Source of the DNA: Linyphia triangularis
Taxonomy: Eukaryota; Arthropoda; Arachnida; Araneae; Linyphiidae
DNA: 64,000 bases
Direction: 5' to 3'
Assembly: GCA_963978545.1 (NCBI GenBank)
Contig: OZ021732.1
Span: forward strand, 51,565,214 to 51,629,213
The notes under the pieces are model-generated. The model made no database searches and was not told where the DNA came from. It saw nothing but the letters and a program-made list of their open reading frames with translations. Below, one piece after another: positions 1 through 11,411 of this stretch (within the stretch, counting starts at the first letter, position 1; the number at the start of each line of letters is the position of its first letter). A program made the translations under genes and the position numbers.

Positions 1-504
1 TTTAATTTACTAATGTGATGTCAAACAGAGTTGAAAAGCATTGTTAAACTTCGGAAATTATTAAATTCTTATGAATATAGAGTTTTACGTACCTGCAATG
101 TTGTCTAAAGTTGTTAAAAGATCTATCGCCTTTTTCTGCATCAATTGATTTATGATGTTGATTGTATTGGTAAATTAACTTGTATAAAAAAGTTGAATTT
201 TCAAGGTTGCTGAGCTTTTTACACTTCACCTAATCTGCATGAGATATTTTTTTGTTCTCTTAAATATTTTTTATTTAATAAAAAATACAAAATATTTAAA
301 ATTTAATTTTTTATTACATTTTCGGGGTAATTTGTTACATGGGGGTGCAAAAGAGGATTGCCAAACCCTCTAATTTTTATGTTTCATTGAACCCTGGTAG
401 TATCATACTAATTGATGATACCCCTCCCCCCTCTCTTCCCCAAGTTGACAAACTATCACCGCCACTGTAAACACTCACGTTCATAATCGCACCCCCCTTG
501 ATTG
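1..504. other. AT-rich intergenic DNA, no gene seen
   Basis: No exon or coding frame that I can support. The stretch is AT-rich up to about 320, then contains G- and C-rich runs typical of decayed repeat DNA. It leads into a DNA-transposon tip at 505-525. Confidence 0.5.
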
Positions 505-525
505 ACCTCTAAATCCGCCCCTGCG
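505..525. mobile_element. DNA-transposon terminus abutting the LINE
   Basis: On the minus strand the LINE reading frame stops being RNase H-like after ADAAA and runs into CAGGGGCGGATTTAGAGG, which has the form of a hAT-like terminal sequence (CAGGGGC...). It marks where the LINE is cut off at its 3' side. No matching opposite terminus is visible in the first 500 bases, so the rest of this element is either outside the window or decayed. Confidence 0.3.
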
Positions 526-3500
526 CTGCTGCATCAGCAAACTCATTTTCCTGGATGCCTACGTGGCTCGGCACCCAGACCAGGGCGCACGAGACAACAC
601 TGGATGTCTCTCTGCGAATGGTATTGGCCAAAAAACTTGTAATTCTGGGGGACTTGAAATTTAGGTTTTGAAGGGCCATGAGGTTGGACTTTCTGTCAGT
701 GAGGATGACAATGCGATTCGGCTTGTTCCGGAATCTGCTGAGGGCTAAGTCGATAGCTAGAGCTTCCCCTGTGAAGACAGAGTTGAGATTCGTAATGGAT
801 CCTGAAAGGACCAAACCGCTGGAAGGAATTACTGCGGTGATACTTGTTGAAGAGTTGTCCTTAGACGCATCAGTTGCCAGAATGAGGTGGTCTTTCCAGC
901 AAGAAAATTTGTGGATTTCAAAAAGATTGCGGATGGACTGAGGGGACAGACCCGGCTGCTGGAAATCCAAGTCCTCTGTGTGAATTCGGACATGGGGAGG
1001 AAGAGCGGCGGGGAAGATCGATTTGATGATGTTTTCCTTGTCAATGCCAAAACTGTGGAGGATGGTAAGGACTCTTGCAGGGAGGGGAGTGGGAGAGCGA
1101 AGATCAGAGAAAATGAGTTTGGTGGGAGAGAGATTGTCCAAGCTGAAGTTACGGATGCAAAAGAGGTCAGTCAGGAGGTTGTGCCTGGCGAAAAGGGATG
1201 ACACTCCCGCTTCAAGTAAGAGGATGGGTATCGGAGTCCAACGAGGCAAACCAGTAGCCACTCTCAGAGCAGGGTGATATGCGCCCTCTAAAGATTTCCT
1301 ATCCGTTTGCGAGGCCGAAATCCATGATGGACAGCTGTAATCAAAAAGACTCCGTATGGTGCTATTAGCGATTTGAATTAGATGCCAGGGTCTAGCGCCC
1401 CAGCGATTCCCGGCAATGATTCTCAGCAGGTTTGTGCGCTGAAAAGCCTTCTTTTTGAGGTTTTGAAAGTGGGTCTTAAAAGAAAGGTTATTGTGAAGGG
1501 AAATGCCAAGAAATTTGATACTGCTGCTCCAAGGAATAGTTGATCCGTTATAGTTGAGGGAAAAGCCCGGTGGGGTGGTTCTACGAGAGAAGTTTATGCA
1601 CTCACACTTTTCCGGCGTGATAGACACTTTCCTCCGTAGACACCAATCTTGCAGGCACACCAGGGCTCTACGAAGTTTCCGCTCGATGAGGTCCCAAGAA
1701 TTGTGCTGACAATAGATAAGGATGTTGTCCGCAAAGATGAGACACTTTACCCCATTAGGAAGAGAGACAAAGATATCGGACAGATAGATGAGAAACAGTA
1801 TAGGGGACAAAACGCTGCCTTGTGGGATGCCCCGAAGACAGGTAATCGGTGTTTAGAGTACTCTCCGCCATTTAACTTGGACCTTCCTTTCCATAAGGAA
1901 ATTCTGAACCCATAGAGCAGGTCTTCCACTGATGCCTAATTGGGAGAGCTTGAGGAGCAGACCATCGATCCAGACGTGGTCATATGCACCTTTGATGTCC
2001 ACGGACACAGCCGCCACAAAAAGTTTTTCCCTCCTAGCGATCTGAATGTCATTCAAGAGGATAGCGTGGTTGACCTCGCAGCCACGGTAAGGGAGGAAAC
2101 CAATTTACCGAGGGTTTATTTGGGGTGATAGAAAAACGATGGGGAGGAGGCGTTTAAGGATCATTCTTTCCAGAATCTTCGATAGGACAGAAGTAAGCGC
2201 GATCGGTCTATAAGAGGCCGGTGAGGTTGGAGGTTTCCCTTTCTTCAGAATCGGTACAACGATAGTTTGCTTCCAAGAAGTTGGGACTAACCCAGACGTC
2301 CAGCTGTTATTGAATATAGCCAGCAGGCTAAGGAGTAGATGGTCCGGGAGACGTTTTATCAGTTTAGCAGGGATAGAGTCGGGGCCAGGTGAGGAATTGC
2401 GCGTTTTCTTGATAGCGGATTTTAAGTCGCAAAGGGAGAAAATCCCGTTGAGGGCACAGTCATCTTGCTCACAGCGATTGAGTGTTATACCTCCGGAGAT
2501 GCTAGGTTTGATGAGTGAGATGGCAAGGCAGTTTGCCTGCGCAAGAGGCGAAGTGATGGCAATGCCGCCAATTTCCAATGCATTATGCGATTGGGGACTG
2601 GTTGTGGGGCGGTTAGTGATGCTCTTGAGGATGTGGTAGATGGATCCGGTCCTGGTGGCCTCCTAACAATTGTGATCCCAGTAATTCCGTTTGCGAGCCG
2701 CGATGAGTCTTTTTAGCTCAGCCCCGATCTCCTTGTAACGGATGAAATGATCTCTGGAAAGCTTGATACGCGCAATTTTAAGGAATCGCTTTTTCTTGCT
2801 AAGGAGGTAAGAACATTTCTGCCACCACCACAGGTTAGTTCGAGGGGGAAGAGCTTTTTGTGCAACTGAGCAGGTGGTCATGGTAACTTTACAGAAGTCA
2901 ACGAATTCATTAATAGAAGGTAGGGCCAAATCATGGTTGGACCTCAGAGACGCGTCGACTTTGTCCCATCGGAGGGTCGACATTGTGTTAGGAACACTGG
3001 TGCGATGACTACTACCTAAGTCGATTGAGATGGGAAAGTGATCGCTGTCAAAAGTGTCCTGTAAGACAGTTAAAGTTGTCATCTGTACCAGATCCGGGGA
3101 AGCAATAGACAGATCGATCAGGGAAGTTTTCCCCCTAGGGGAGACGTGGGTTGGGTAGTGTGTATTGAGCAGGATAAGGTTGTTTTTCTCTATCCAGTCA
3201 ATAATAAGTCTCGCACCTTGCGAGTTAGATCCCGCTCCCCAAAAGGAGTGGCCCGCATTAAAGTCTCCGACGATTAGGAAAGGAGGGGAGATTTTACGAG
3301 AGATGCCCGACAGCCGTGCCTCCGTGAATTTCCCTCTGGAGGAGTAGATGTTTATGATGGTGATGGGCTTATTATGAACACTGATGCAGATGCTCATGAT
3401 CTCATTTTCCTGGGCAGGAAGGCCAGTAAAATTAATCGTGGTAACTTGCAACAAAGGGTTGACAGCGAAGGCAAGACCGCCACCAATGCTCGGAGTTGAT

Positions 3501-3690
3501 CTATCCTGCCGAAATACAATTTTCTGCGTAGATGGAAGGGACAGTGGGGTTTGAGGAAAGTTTCTTGACACACGATAATGTCAAAATCCGATAATGATGG
3601 GTGCAAAAGCCAGTGTTTCTTGTTGGCGATGCTACTGCAGTTCCATTGCAACAAGCTTAAATGGAAAATACTAAAAAGAAAAAGGGGGTC
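526..3690 (-). pseudogene. LINE ORF2: endonuclease, reverse transcriptase and RNase H, with stops
   Basis: This would be the LINE polymerase protein. Domains in order: endonuclease (LLQWNCSSIANK near 3650, VGDFNAGHSFWG near 3260, DSDHFPISID near 3040), reverse transcriptase (SPGPDSIPAKLIK near 2380, SYRPIALTSVLSK near 2190, VDIKGAYDHVW near 1980, GIPQGSVLSPILF near 1800, IFADNILIY near 1735), and RNase H (ATDASK, TGEALAI, LTDRKS and ENEFADAA, ending at 526). There is a frameshift near 3520 inside the endonuclease. One frame then continues to the end, broken by stops at 2663-2665, 2105-2107 and 1853-1855. The catalytic box reads FADN where the family has F/YADD, so the second catalytic Asp is replaced by Asn. 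The copy cannot be active. Confidence 0.85.
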
Positions 3691-3793
3691 CTGGTGGGCC
3701 TTTGCACAAATGTGCGAGTAAAACTTGGACTTAAAGTTTTGATCATGAAAACGAAAAGCGAAAAGAAAAACTGTCACTGCACAGGTCCACAGG

Positions 3794-5043
3794 TTAATGT
3801 GCGTCCCATGGAATCTCCGCAGAAATAGCCACCTGGACGGAGCTGAGAGTGGAGTCCATGCTAACGACCGCATCAAGGTTTTGACCCGCCCGCGCATCAC
3901 GAGAGAGGGGGTTCGATACCTGAAGGGGGAGAGGGCTCGGCTTGGGGTTCTTGTTTGCGTGATGACCGTTGGTAGTCTCTTTGGGTGCGCTACGCTTTGC
4001 GGAAGCGGGGGAGGCTGCTGGCACAAGCGGAATAGTTGTGAGAAAACTGGTGACTTGCGACCAGAGGGCGGTGATTGTATTCGCTGTTTGCTTGGCATGT
4101 TGTTCCAACAGGGAGGAAAAACAGACGAAAGCTCTTTGATAGAGGAAGTAACAGTATGTTGGATTATTTTAGAGATGATAGGAACCAGGGAAGATGCGTT
4201 CTCGGACTTGTTTATGACACTGGAGTGGGCCACTTTGGGTTGATTGCTCCTGAACGATCTTCTGGCTTCCGAGTAAGAGAGGTGGTTCCTCAGTTTGAAT
4301 TCAAGGAACTGAATCTCCTGACATCTTGCACTACAATTGAGGTCCGTTGCGACGTGGCACTCCTGACAGTTAATACACTTTGGGGGTTCCGAACAACTAG
4401 GGTGTTCTTCTGCAGCCCCACAGCGAACGCAAAAAATGTTTCGTTTGCACGCTTTGGTGGCGTGATCGAATTTGTGGCACCGGCCACACTGGCGAGGTCT
4501 GTCGATAAATTGCGTGACCCGATGAGACGTGTACCAGGTCTTTATATCGTATGGAAGGTTATTTCCAAGGATAGAGATGAGCACAGATTCTGTGGGGGTG
4601 ATGACATCCCCTAACTTTTTGGTGAAGCGGCGGGCTTCTACGACAATCACTTTGTTAGAGGACTCAATTTCTTCTGCAATTTCATTAACAGCAATATCCA
4701 CTGGGTGGTCACGAAGTAAAAAACGTGATTGGATCCCGTCTTTCTGGAGCACCGATATGACTGGAATGCCCAGAAGGGAGGTAAGCTTACACACTTGGAG
4801 GGGGCAGTCAACGTTGGTCGTGGAAATAACGATCCTGTTATCGCGGGTGAACTTGAGATCACCAATCAGCTTACTATACTTCACCTTCTTCTCCAGCTCA
4901 TCTCCTAGGATTTTTGGTTTATTTTTCGGGAGTCCGGTACCATTAGCACTTGATATGAATAAAACAAACTTTTGACAGCAGTTTGCCGCTGCAAAAGAAA
5001 TGGTTTCCTCAGTCGACAGAACTCTAGTAAATACGTGTTCCAT
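3794..5043 (-). pseudogene. LINE ORF1, Gag-like nucleic-acid-binding protein, frameshifted
   Basis: This frame encodes an RNA-binding Gag-like protein of the kind that coats LINE RNA. I take the start as the ATG at 5043 (MEHVFTRV); the open frame runs further upstream but without family-like sequence. Three cysteine-rich knuckles lie in a row in the middle: CGRCHKFDHATKAC, then CVRCGAAEEHPSC, then CINCQECH. After a lysine/serine-rich stretch the frame shifts near 4105. The original C-terminus continues in another frame, rich in Pro, Ala and Ser, to a stop at 3794. The upstream frame instead runs on into the endonuclease region, which is why a 605-codon open frame exists; that frame is not a real fusion protein. 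Confidence 0.75.
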
Positions 5044-5211
5044 GCTGCTTAGCAATATTCCATCATTGTTTAGAAGAAGTTTAGCGGGGCGCAGAAATTC
5101 TGAACCCAGGGTAGCAAGAAGAAAAAATAGAACCCTTACAGAGAAAAGAAACTGATCAACACGGACAGGGTAGCAGACGCCCGAACTCGGGCGCGTTAAC
5201 TTGCCAAACAA

Positions 5212-5731
5212 TAACTAAGAAAAGCTCAACAGGAAAAAAAAATGCAAAAATAAATAAACCCAGACTTGGGAATGTATAAAGCGTAAGCTTAAACAAAAGA
5301 AACAAGTGCAGGCACCTGCACAGCAGCCGCACAGAGGTTTAGCAGAATACTGCTAACCTGAAGCCACGTCACTTTCCTCGTTTATGAAGAAAATTCAGCC
5401 ACATGTACAGTAACTACCAAACAAAACCAAGGCAAATTTAGCCGTGACCAAACTAATCTTAGTAATTCAAAAGCACACTCAGAAAAACTTTTTTGAAATA
5501 TCCGAATTCAGATTAACAAATTTTGCGTCAATTCCACAACGACCAACAGTAACCATGCGAGCAGCTGTTAGACCATTCACAATGAACCAAAGATAAACAA
5601 ACCCAACTCAACCGTTGCTAAAGATTAAAAAAAAAAAAATAACGAATGAGGCCCTTTTACATTTCTACATCTCAACTTTGCTGAAACGTTAGACGTCATG
5701 GCATTAGATGATTATCTTAGACTATTGCCAT
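5212..5731. other. Possible LINE 5' UTR and flank
   Basis: No coding frame. The 430 bp directly upstream of LINE ORF1 may be its 5' UTR, but I see no boundary or target-site duplication that proves it. A short A-tract lies at 5628-5639. Confidence 0.3.
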
Positions 5732-6980
5732 CAGGGACGACGCGAACGGGGCCGAGAGGGGCGTCTCGCCCCCCAAAGTTTCAGAAAGTTGAACAGTCGG
5801 CAAATTTTCGAAATTTTTTTAGTCCTTTTTTTAAAGTTGATCCACAATAAAATCGAATTGAAGGAAAAAAAAATACTAAAAATACCCACCCAAGTTTCAC
5901 TTATCGGCATTTTTACACTAGAAGTCTATTATAAGGGGGTCGGAGCAATTCCCCCCACCTACATTGATGGACTGCGTGCACAAATATAATAAGTATATCT
6001 TGCGAACACAAATCATAGATATCTTCATTATCTCACCCCGCCAAAGTTTTTAGAAAAGAAAGACGGCAGTCGGCAAATTTCCAAAATTTCATCAATTCCT
6101 TTAAAAGTGCCAAGTGATGGATGTTTTAAAATATATTGAATAAAAAAATATGAATAATTAAAATCGTCAACAGTATTAAAAAACCCTGATCACAATTCAG
6201 TCCAAGTTGGCGGTCGGCAATTTTAAATTGGAGTAAGTATATCCTTATTTTGCAGGAACATTTAAGTTCATATCGTCACTGACAGCTTCTAAATGAAATT
6301 AAAATGAACATATCTCCCGTACCCCGTACTGTTGCACAAGTATCAATTTCCACAAATTCTCTACAGAATGAATAATTTTCCTTCAATTTCAAATCAGTAC
6401 ATTTAATTATATAAATCGTCAATTCGACTGTCGTAAGTTTTTAAATTCAGTCACCTGATAAGTACACACTATATTCTCAGGAAGAAACTGACAATTACTT
6501 TTCTTCCAATTAATAGATAACTCTGATGTGTTACAGTAGGTGACATATTTTTAGTACGTCAGGTAACGCCTCAAAAACCATGATATGCCCATTAAACGTT
6601 ATTTACATAAAGTGTGTATTGTGCGTCATATGAATTGAAAGTCTTACAGAAAATTTCTAAACATCTAAATTTTAACATTCGATAAATGAGCCCTCTTTTA
6701 TCAAATGCATACCTGGCGAGAAGTTTCAATTTCGAATAAAACTTGCTTATTTTTTGGTAAGATAAAAATAAAAAATACATTTTAAGGTTATTCACCGAGG
6801 TTTATTTTTATTTATTACGAACGTGAAGTTGAGTGAAATGGAAGTAGCGTGCAATTCTGTTAAAAAATATTTCTATTACATTTTGCCAAATTATTGCAAT
6901 TAATGTCAAGTAGAACTCTATAAATGATGTTATATAGCACTTCATTTATTAAAAAGTGTAACGGTGTACGATAATGGAGA
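5732..6980. mobile_element. Decayed DNA-transposon sequence, CAGGGACG terminus
   Basis: The left tip reads CAGGGACGACGCG and is followed by a C-rich run and a block ending in GTCGGCAAATTTTC. The block (AAAGTTT...GTCGGCAAAT) recurs at about 5780, 6045 and 6195, so it is a degenerate repeat. A related terminus in the opposite orientation lies at 33590-33651 (GTCGGCAAAT... ending ACGGCCCTG). No closing terminus or target-site duplication was found before the foldback element starts. The remaining sequence to 6980 is AT-rich with no gene. Confidence 0.35.
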
Positions 6981-7039
6981 GTCGAAAGTAGTTAGAAAGT
7001 GGGGCTCCGAAGCCATGGAGCGACCGAGCGACGGGATGA

Positions 7040-7690
7040 GGGATGATGACGTCACCGGAAGTGGGCGGATATGACGTCACAGGAAGGGGCATCACTGGAT
7101 ATGACGTCACCGGAAGGCACGTGACCGGAAGTAGAGTTGAGTTGTTTCCCTCCTGCAGCTGTTTTAGTTTCGGTTTCGTTATAAGCTGTTTGTGTATGAC
7201 GTCACAGTGGGAATGACGTCATAATGTGTTTTATATCAAAGTTTTGATCGGTGGCAAACCTTTTTTAGTTTCGGTTTATCTAGCAGACGGAGTTGAGTTG
7301 TTCTAGGGCTGCTTCTTAGTGAATAAGTTAGAGTGATAGGTTTTTATTGCATGACGTCACAGTGGGAATGACGTCATAATGTGTTTTATATCAAAGTTTT
7401 GAGATGTGGCAACACTTTTTTAGTTTCGGTTTATCTAGCAGACGGAGTTGAGTTGTTCTAGGACTGCTTCTAAGTGAATAAGTTAGAGTGATAGACTTTT
7501 ATTGCGTGACGTCACAGTGTGTATGATGTCATAATTTGTTTTATATCAAAGTTTTGAGCGGTGTCAACACTTTTTAGTTTCGATTTACCTTTCAGACGGA
7601 GTTGAGTTGTTCTAGGGCTGCTTCTTAGTGAATAAGTTAGAGTGATAGGCTTTTTGACTAGTGACGTCACAGCGGGTATGACGTCATGAC
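7040..7690. repeat. Left subterminal array of TGACGTCA (CRE-like) repeats
   Basis: Ten perfect TGACGTCA palindromes lie at 7047, 7072, 7102, 7197, 7214, 7352, 7369, 7507, 7662 and 7679. From 7197 they belong to a tandem unit of exactly 155 bp (7197, 7352, 7507, 7662), in which two octamers start 17 bp apart; in the third unit the second octamer is mutated to TGATGTCA. Each full unit also has GGAGTTGAGTTGTTCT and GTTAGAGTGATAG. The first three octamers belong to a shorter GGAAG-containing repeat. TGACGTCA is the consensus site of CREB/ATF bZIP factors; in a transposon it could equally be a transposase-binding or packaging repeat. Confidence 0.85.
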
Positions 7691-8403
7691 TTGCTTTATG
7701 TGAGAGATCGACAAAATGCTTGCTTACGATTAGTCGGTTTTAAACACGTGACTAAATGGACGCTTGTGATTGGCTACACAGTTTAGTAAGATAGTTTTCT
7801 ACTAAGTTTAGGGTAGTGGCTCCATCTAGGAGTGAATTTAAGAGATATTTGCATTAAATTTCTAAGATCAGAGATATATGCAAATAAAAAAATCTTAACA
7901 TGACTTTTAAATTTAATAAAAGTGAAGGCCATTTGCTAAGGGTCTAAAGAACCCTAACCCCAAGCTACACGTGACATTTCAAAATTTTACCAAACAATTG
8001 TTAAAATATCGACTATCGGACGTTGCCTTCATGATAACTCATACCCACCCCCCTTCCCTAACCAATTTTGAATAAGCTAATTTGAAAGACTTTAGAAAAT
8101 GTTAATTATTTTGAAGCTAAATTTTAAAAGTGAGGATCCACCTCCACCCCGATACCTTTTTTAGGAAGAATTGGTATCGCCTCACTCCACCCTATCAACA
8201 ACAAAAAAAAAAAAAAAACTTATTTCAAAGAACGTATATTTCCTTGAAATATGAGGTCACTAACCAACCATCCAATAATATCTTTTAAGAAGACATCATT
8301 ACCTTAAATCCTAAACAATTTAAATTTTAAAAAATCTGAAAAGAAGACTTGTGAGAACGTATATTTCTCTCATGAATTAAATTTAATGGTCACATACAAA
8401 ATC
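7691..8403. other. Left arm, outer AT-rich segment
   Basis: Inverted copy of right-arm sequence around 30196-30905. It contains two CACGTG E-boxes (near 7745 and 7970) and a poly-A run near 8203. No open frame of note. Confidence 0.5.
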
Positions 8404-8778
8404 CTGAAAAAAAAAATAACGTTAAATAAGTTTTTAAAAATTTAGTTAAAGTAATATTTTAGTTAAATTAAGGCTTGAAGAGATAAAAAAAATAAAATTT
8501 AAGGATTAAATGAATGATTTAAGGAATTTTGAAGTGACCATAGGCATAGCTGGTTATGCTATCTTCCAGCAGATACCGCTTGTCGTCATAAGCCGATAAG
8601 GCTCTCTTGGTTTGTTGGAGTGAGAAGATGTTTAAAAATTCACTTACCGAATAATCGAAACGAAATCTGCGAAGCTAAAATAACTGTGAATAACTACACA
8701 AGTACGAACAAAATCGCGATGAGAAAAAAAACCACGAAGTATTAAACACGTCTTTCACACTCAGGTATCTAAGTAGAA
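8404..8778 (-). other. Left-arm copy of the leader and intron, cut off from its promoter
   Basis: Reading on the minus strand, this is the left copy of the leader described at 29815-30195: a splice donor CGGTAAGTG (GT at 8646-8647) and a T-tract plus CAG acceptor (AG at 8404-8405). In this arm the promoter now lies 4.7 kb away because the hAT-like element inserted between the transcription start region and the leader. Confidence 0.35.
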
Positions 8779-10722
8779 ATGGCGAGTAGGGATGGGAAAT
8801 AAAAGAACAGTCTGCTATTTTGAGCCTGTTCCTTAAAAAGAGCAAGAACATCCTGTTCTTTGATCTCACCAAAACCCTGTTCCTTAACATTCTTCGATGA
8901 TATCCCTTCAGCTCCGATCCTATGCGTCACACCTCTGACGTCACACTTGAGGAAGAAGGTTTCGTTTCCCCCTCTCCCTCCACACACACATTCCTTATCC
9001 ATGATCTCTCTCCTAACAGCAGGGCTGCGTTGCGCAGGCGCAGAGTAGATGGACGATGGACAACATCGATTTGGAGTACTATCGATGAGCAGGTTTGTTT
9101 CAAAGAGCTAGTTCTTTTCAACCAGCTCTGTTCAGAACAGTTTAAGTGAGTTGCTCTTTCCGAACGGCTCAGTTTGAACTGTTCCGTAAAGAGTAGTTCA
9201 TTAGAGCTAATCCCGTTCACTCGCTCTCTGCTCATTTCCGCTCTGTGACTCTGTGTCGTCGGAACGGGAGCTAGGAGAGAGCTAGTTCCGTGTTTCTCGA
9301 ATATGCTGTTGCTTTCATCATTATTAGGACAGTGTTGAAATGCTCGCGGGAGGGGGGGGGGGGAGATCTTTTCAATTAATTTCAGCAGGTATAATGCTTA
9401 TATGTTGTTGTTTTTTATTGTTTTAATAATAGTAAGGTAATTATTTCATTTCTCGTTTATATTCAAACTATCAATGCATTGAATGAAACCGCGTTTTTCT
9501 TATATTGTAATGTGTTACAAGTGTGTTTTTAAATTAAGTAAACTTAATTTTTGGTAAATTTGGAAAAAGAAAACATAATTTATGATAACAAAATGTCTTG
9601 GAATATTTATCTTTGGAATTTTTAATTTTTTTTTTAATTTTTAATGTATTAGGTCTATGTTACATTGGTCCGGTAAATCCCATCCGGCAAAAAAACAATT
9701 TTTTTTTTACTCTGGTTTTAAATTGAAATTATTATAATTTTTTTTCACTAGATTTGTATGTAACAAATAAAAGCTAGTTTTGAAAGAATTAAAAAAATAA
9801 ATTTGCGGAGTTTATAATAAATTTGTCAAGAACATGTTCTTTCACAGAATTCTCGGCATGTGAGGACATGCAAACAGCTTGACTTTCTTTACTTACGAAA
9901 TATACACAATGCATAATAGGAATACATAATTGAAAATGTCGAATTCTGCAATTTCGGTATTTTCTATTATGCATTCTGCATATTCGGTTTTTATAATGTG
10001 TATTTTATAAATTCAGTATTTTATTTTGTCTAGACCAACCCTCCTGGATCATAAGCCTCTTCTTGGTCTTCTAATTTGTATTAATTAAGAAAGAAACGAA
10101 ATGTCGTATTTTGTTTAATGCAATTCCAAAGGTTGCTTGTCATACTCTTAAGGTGCTAGGTTCGAATCCTTATAGCAGGCTGAGTTGTTCGTTGTGTTTC
10201 GAAATCCACTGTAATGAAGGTTGTATTTTTTATATAATGTGTAATAAAACTAGTGTGTCCCATTATATTGTAAATCTATTATGAAATATTATTTTGGTAA
10301 AAGGACCTGGGCTATCTCTAACATTTTTGTTTCAAGTTAATTTTTTCTACACTGCATTATCACTGTGGGAATCTTTCACAAATTACTCATACTCTATCGG
10401 GCCAATGCAATTTCTACTATCCAGAAACGAGTAGACACGACTGTGATTGTAACAAATTATCTCTCACTAGTTGTGAAGGTGTTTTTTTTTTTTTTTTAAT
10501 TTTCTCCAGTATAATAAGTGTTATATAGCAAGATAGTTATAATATTATAAGAATTTTGTTTTTAGAAACGAGTATGTTCAAAAATAATTTAAATTTTTGA
10601 GTTACTTATATAAAATTATAACTTTCTAGAAATTAAAAAAAAAAAAAAAAAAAATTAAAACGTTGTTCAAATGGCGCCGATTAAATGCGTGTTTTTTTTA
10701 GCATAGTTTACCATTGAAATGA

Positions 10723-11330
10723 AAACTAGGGGTGTGGAACATCGCACAACTTTCAATTACATACTGACGTGGACTTGTGTCATTTACCGTTTTTATACAT
10801 TATCCTTTATTATAAGTGAATCTGAGGGGAGAAGAAAAAACAATCGTAGATGAGGTATGCTCAAGGAAAGAGAACTTTTGTAGAAGGCATTCATTTTTCA
10901 ACTTTTTACGCCATTAAAGCATTTTTATAAGAATTTCGAAGGTGGGTATATCTAGAACACCTTAAGAAGCATCTCCACAGTGATTTTGATGAAAATCGTT
11001 AGAGCCGTTTTTTAGCAATAATTGAAAAACATGATTTTTTCAATGGCAGTTACCTTGTGCGCATGCGCAATTTTGACGAAAACCTAAATGGTACCCATGG
11101 CCACCACATACCCGCATACTAAATTTGAACATCGTAGGTCAACTTTTTCGGGAGTTATGCTGACCACAGACGTAAATTTTTTCTAGATCACTTTTTTGAA
11201 AGCCGGATGTTTCAAAACGTGGTGAAATGCAAATACAAAATCGATTTTTTTTTTTTTTTTTTTTTTTTTTGGACCGAATGCTATACTTTCATTACCCTAT
11301 GTATACATATGGGTAATTCAAGCGTTTTTC
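10723..11330. repeat. Interspersed repeat, copy 1 (second copy at 53079-53835)
   Basis: Shares with 53079-53835 the opening ACATCGCACAACTTTCAATT, the middle (GAGAAGAAAAAACAATCG, GGTATGCTCAAGGAAAGAG) and the ending (CTTTCATTACCCTATGTATA). Both copies contain a long homopolymer run just before the end: T here at about 11247-11270, and A in the other copy. No coding frame is supported. Nested inside the hAT-like element. Confidence 0.65.
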
Positions 11331-11411
11331 CAGGTCCCGAAATTTTTAGGTTTGCCATTAAAACACAAAAATCAATTTATATTTTGTTTAAAATATTAAA
11401 TTTATTTAAAA

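Larger units (their letters stand above)
526..5211 (-). mobile_element. Non-LTR retrotransposon (I/Jockey-type LINE), 3'-truncated and inactive
   Basis: The order on the minus strand is ORF1 with zinc knuckles, then ORF2 with apurinic-type endonuclease, reverse transcriptase and RNase H. This is the layout of I/Jockey-group LINEs, which integrate by target-primed reverse transcription. The copy is dead: there is a frameshift in ORF1, a frameshift in the endonuclease, three in-frame stops in ORF2, and an altered catalytic motif. The 3' end is lost just after RNase H, where a DNA-transposon tip begins, so no poly-A tail or 3' UTR is visible. About 430 bp of non-coding sequence upstream (5212-5640) may be its 5' UTR. 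Clade placement is from domain order only. Confidence 0.85.

Noticed and set aside
3394..5211. 605-codon frame as a single LINE protein
   Set aside because: It joins ORF1, an out-of-frame linker and the start of the endonuclease through a frameshift; the true ORF1 end lies in another frame.
7950..7975. Telomere-like repeat (AACCCTAACCCC)
   Set aside because: Only one and a half units, also mirrored in the right arm; not an array.
8927..9235. 102-codon minus-strand frame as transposase
   Set aside because: It runs through the subterminal GTTCTTT/AAAGAAC motifs of the hAT-like element and has no transposase features.
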